Positions 22,258 to 24,629 of a DNA stretch of 24,629 bases are shown here, piece after piece (position 1 is the stretch's first letter; each line of letters opens with the position of its first letter). The stretch comes from JABCPE02 sp963518845. Lineage in GTDB: Bacteria > Bacteroidota > Bacteroidia > Flavobacteriales > Weeksellaceae. The position numbers were made by a program, and so were the translations under genes. The notes beneath the pieces are model-generated. The model ran no database searches. It saw only the letters and a program-made list of their open reading frames with translations, and was not told the DNA's origin. The stretch spans positions 1-24,629 of the forward strand of contig CAUQKV010000022.1 in assembly GCA_963518845.1 (NCBI GenBank), in the 5' to 3' direction.

Positions 22258-22728
22258 TTATTGAAAACTTTCCCTTCCCCAGAAGTAAGGAGGGTCTATT
22301 TGCAAGGTTCTAAGGTAGGTATAGCCCTGTCCGCGGTGATGTGTCTCGTTTTCGATGGCATAAAGAATCCACTGAGTAAAGCTAAAAGTCATTTGATAAA
22401 TAGTAAGTGGCTGTGTGTAATTTTCTATTTCTTTCCATTCATTATCAATGATTTCAGTAGCCTTATCCCACAAAACCAATACATCCTCTTTGGTAGTAGG
22501 AAACTGTCCTTCAGTATAAAAAGAGGTATGTTTCTCGTGTAAAGTTTCCGTAAAGATATAATTGGTTATCATCAAAAACTCCTCTACCATTCTTGAAAAA
22601 GGGCGTAAATTTGCGTTGCTAAATTCAAAAAGGTCTTTCTCAGGGAAAGCCTCAATGACCTTTCGGGTAAGAATTCGCGCATCTTTGAAATTAGTCAGTA
22701 GCGCCTCTGGCGTAAGTAATTCTTTCAT
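22258..22728 (-). CDS. DinB-family protein
   Basis: This is a 156-residue protein starting at the ATG 22728 (MKELLTPEALLTNFKDA). Longer in-frame starts would add a Lys/Cys-rich non-conserved segment. The four-helix DinB layout is visible: LTRKVIEAFPEKDLFEF, then FSRMVEEFLMITNYIF, then a middle helix with WDKATEIIDNEW. The conserved end MTFSFTQWILYAIENETHHRGQGYTYLRTL carries the metal-binding His pair, followed by the family's P-P-Y-F-W ending. DinB proteins are metal-binding and often act as thiol or bacillithiol transferases; the activity here is unknown. It sits between the two large paralogous genes (73 bases before, 13 after), which suggests it was present before the duplication or came with it. 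Confidence 0.85.
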   Translation of the reverse strand: MKELLTPEALLTNFKDARILTRKVIEAFPEKDLFEFSNANLRPFSRMVEEFLMITNYIFTETLHEKHTSFYTEGQFPTTKEDVLVLWDKATEIIDNEWKEIENYTQPLTIYQMTFSFTQWILYAIENETHHRGQGYTYLRTLQIDPPYFWGRESFQ

Positions 22729-22801
22729 TTTTTTAATTAATAATTTAGGGATAAAGATAATCATTTTTCTTATCATACAACATACACAGATGCCCTCTTC
22801 C

Positions 22802-24388
22802 CTATCTTTTCTTCTCCCAATTTTTGCCATACACGGCATAATACATCGCCTCTTGGTAGTAATCCTCTTTATCTTTCAAAAAGTCATTGAGGAGTGCTTT
22901 GTTTTCAGGATTTTTCATCGCTTCTGTAAGTGATTTGAATATTACATCATCTTTTGAAGTGATCACTCCCTCATATATCGTAGGCAAGGTCTCTGCGCTA
23001 AACCCATGTCGTTCTATCAACGCACTGACAAAATTTTTGTGTATCATCATCTGGTGCTCATCATCTACTAGCTTAAAGTATTGCTCAACCAAAGGAAAAT
23101 ACTTCTTACTGGTAAGTCCTAAGCCAAATATGGCGTAACTTCCTGTTGCACAGCTATTTTTAATCTTTTTCGCATCGGTATACCATTCAAACTCTCTCAT
23201 CGCTACCTTCGCATATTTCTCTAATTTAGGATGTAAGGTCTCATATTGCAATGCCTGTGCAAAAAAGCGATGCGTGCTTGATTTTGCAAGACCTTTTATA
23301 TCCAAAAAGTGTTTAGGAGCTTTTGAACTCAGCTTGATTTGATAACTATGGTGGAATCCTGCTTTAAGTAGCGCAATGATAAAATCCAATGCCTTACGGT
23401 AAGCCTCAGCGGTCTCTTGCTTGATTTTAAGGCTAATGGTAGCAAAAACATCATTGGCATCAGCTTCTAACTCGCTATCTTTGTAATGAATCAGGTTATC
23501 GGGTAGCTCGCCTGTACCTTTTTTAAGGTATTGCTTAGCTTTCTCCGATCCCAATTCATTAGCCGCTCGTTCTAAATCTTCTTGAGCAGACTTTACATCC
23601 CAACTGTATTGTTTGTATTTGATTTTCCAAAGAGCTTGTTGTATATAGAGGGTTAGCTTATCAGTATCAATCTTTTCGGGGTTGATACCTTCTTTGAGCG
23701 TATATTTAATATTCCATTGAGATCCTTTTTCATCATAGTACAATGGATAGAAAACTTCATACTTCCAATATTTAGCCTTAAAAGTAAGCCATCTTGCACT
23801 TTCTTTTAGCCAATCTTTTTTACCAGCATAAAGTTTTAATGTTTTCTCAGCAATAGCTATGATTTGGCTCGCTGTATAGCCATTGAGCTCTGTATCAAAT
23901 AACTTATCTAAAAAGCTAACTATCTCTCCATCCTCCATTTCTCTACTGGGGTGGTTGATTACCTCTTCCATAAAAGTATCAAAACGATTCTTAAGCTCTG
24001 CTTTGCGTGCTTCGTGTACCAGTTTGAACTGTAGTGTGTAATCTTCAAATTCAATATTTACAGATATTTTGTACCGAAACTTTCCAAAAAAAGCTTCTGT
24101 AAAGAACATCTTAGTAATCTTCTTCTGCAAAGTATTAGCAATAGTTTTCTTTTCTTCTTTAGAAAGTGTAGAGGAATTGGTAATAACTATTTCTTGAGGG
24201 GTACTATACCTTTTGAGTGAAGTATAAAAGAGGATGCTATTATCACGATTTTCATCTTGCTCAATTAAAATATAGTTAGCAAAGCCTTCCACAAGGTAGC
24301 GATACTGATAAGGAGTTTTTATTTCACTTCCTATCTTTTCTAATATGCCTTGTAGAATTTCTTTAGCGTATTTTTCTGCTGTATTCAT
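22802..24388 (-). CDS. Large protein of unknown function, possibly DUF6138; paralogue of the 20613 gene
   Basis: This is a 528-residue soluble protein starting at the ATG 24388 (MNTAEKYAKEILQGILEKIG). A longer open frame upstream overlaps the NADAR gene and gives no homologous sequence. The N-terminal ~110 residues differ from the 20613 paralogue except for a shared pattern (ILxGI, TITNAL-type helix, MFF--F-G/YRFEY/KISV). The remaining ~400 residues are clearly related, e.g. YSWDVKSAQEDLERAANELG, KQYLKKGTGELPDNLIHYKD, IKGLAKSSTHRFFAQALQY and DDEHQMMIHKNFVSALIER. It starts only 2 bases after the stop of the NADAR gene, so the two are translationally linked. Function is unknown. Confidence 0.78.
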   Translation of the reverse strand: MNTAEKYAKEILQGILEKIGSEIKTPYQYRYLVEGFANYILIEQDENRDNSILFYTSLKRYSTPQEIVITNSSTLSKEEKKTIANTLQKKITKMFFTEAFFGKFRYKISVNIEFEDYTLQFKLVHEARKAELKNRFDTFMEEVINHPSREMEDGEIVSFLDKLFDTELNGYTASQIIAIAEKTLKLYAGKKDWLKESARWLTFKAKYWKYEVFYPLYYDEKGSQWNIKYTLKEGINPEKIDTDKLTLYIQQALWKIKYKQYSWDVKSAQEDLERAANELGSEKAKQYLKKGTGELPDNLIHYKDSELEADANDVFATISLKIKQETAEAYRKALDFIIALLKAGFHHSYQIKLSSKAPKHFLDIKGLAKSSTHRFFAQALQYETLHPKLEKYAKVAMREFEWYTDAKKIKNSCATGSYAIFGLGLTSKKYFPLVEQYFKLVDDEHQMMIHKNFVSALIERHGFSAETLPTIYEGVITSKDDVIFKSLTEAMKNPENKALLNDFLKDKEDYYQEAMYYAVYGKNWEKKR

Positions 24389-24390
24389 TT

Positions 24391-24629
24391 CTATTTTTTC
24401 AGCAAATGTACATTCTGATATACTTTTCTTATCTCGTCTCTTACTTCCATTAGCGCAAAACCCAAGAGGTTCTTGCCACGCCACGAGGCGATGTTATGTG
24501 CTTTCTCGTTGTCTTTGCCTAAGCCTATCCCCCAAATGGTATCCATCGGACTTGCTTCTACTAATATTTTATCACCTGTAGAGAGCAAAAAGTCCATCAT
24601 TTCCTTATTCTGAGTGAATTTGTAGTAAT
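24391..24629 (-). CDS. NADAR (YbiA-like) family protein, C-terminal part
   Basis: The frame is open to the right window edge (Y-Y-K-F-T-Q-N-K-E-M-M...), so the N-terminus is missing and about 78 C-terminal residues are seen. The block ILVEASPMDTIWGIGLG, followed by NIASWRGKNLLGFALMEVRDEI, is the signature of the NADAR/YbiA (DUF1768) family. Known members cleave N-glycosidic bonds: YbiA acts on riboflavin-pathway intermediates, and others remove ADP-ribose from guanine in DNA, countering DarT1 toxins. The substrate here cannot be told from the fragment. The ATG-like start at 24600 is internal. The stop at 24391-24393 is 2 bases before the 22802 gene start. This is the first visible gene of that operon. 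Confidence 0.9.
   Translation of the reverse strand, partial: YYKFTQNKEMMDFLLSTGDKILVEASPMDTIWGIGLGKDNEKAHNIASWRGKNLLGFALMEVRDEIRKVYQNVHLLKK

Noticed and set aside
22729..22839. N-terminal extension of the DinB protein (start at 22839)
   Set aside because: It overlaps the end of the upstream gene and adds a Cys/Lys-rich stretch not expected in DinB proteins.
24403..24410. Minus-strand TACATTTG as promoter for the 22802 gene
   Set aside because: It matches the -7 consensus but lies inside the NADAR coding sequence without a -33 box, and the genes are 2 bases apart, so co-transcription is simpler.
24389..24484. N-terminal extension of the 22802 protein (start at 24484)
   Set aside because: It overlaps the NADAR C-terminus in another frame and has no similarity to the paralogue's N-terminus.

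Overview
The window looks like a chromosomal segment of a low-GC member of the Bacteroidota, order Flavobacteriales, most likely of the Chryseobacterium/Weeksellaceae kind. The evidence is a secreted protein ending in a type IX secretion (T9SS) type A sorting domain, a small protein with a PID-CTERM-like tail, and Bacteroidetes-type promoters (TTTG, about 19 bases, then TAnnTTTG) in front of several genes. Species assignment is inference.

Layout. 1-8.9 kb is mostly housekeeping: the 3' end of folC, two tandem tRNA-Val(TAC) genes, two secreted or membrane proteins of unknown role, a MORN-variant repeat protein, a prc protease plus MscS-type channel pair on the minus strand, then surE and an outer-membrane barrel protein on the plus strand. 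8.9-13.9 kb is a very AT-rich accessory array of about ten small unrelated genes (lipoproteins, small membrane proteins, short cytoplasmic proteins). A SUKH/SMI1-type immunity-like gene lies in the opposite direction. Their junctions carry a recurring degenerate sequence block (at least six copies). 13.9-17.9 kb, minus strand, holds tRNA-Met(CAT), a thioredoxin-fold lipid- or envelope-facing protein, the PID-CTERM-like protein and the T9SS cargo protein, the last two forming an operon. 17.9-24.6 kb, mainly minus strand, holds a DUF4298 protein, a membrane protein, two paralogous small proteins, two paralogous ~530-residue proteins of unknown function (possibly DUF6138), a DinB-like protein and the C-terminal part of a NADAR (YbiA-like) protein. 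This strand is interrupted by one plus-strand DUF4434 lipoprotein.

How it fits together. The NADAR gene, the two large paralogues, DinB and the 86-residue protein read as one tightly packed operon (gaps 2, 73, 13 and 8 bases). Downstream of it, a second copy of the small gene, preceded by a 51-base remnant of the large gene, shows that the operon's end was duplicated and partly deleted, with the DUF4434 gene sitting at the breakpoint.

The most interesting unexplained structures are the small-gene array with its repeated junction block, which resembles an orphan immunity-gene array without a visible toxin, and the NADAR-linked duplicated family. No CRISPR array, transposase, integrase or rRNA gene is visible. 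No gene-free stretch exceeds 300 bases; the longest, 2374-2656, holds only a terminator and a promoter element.
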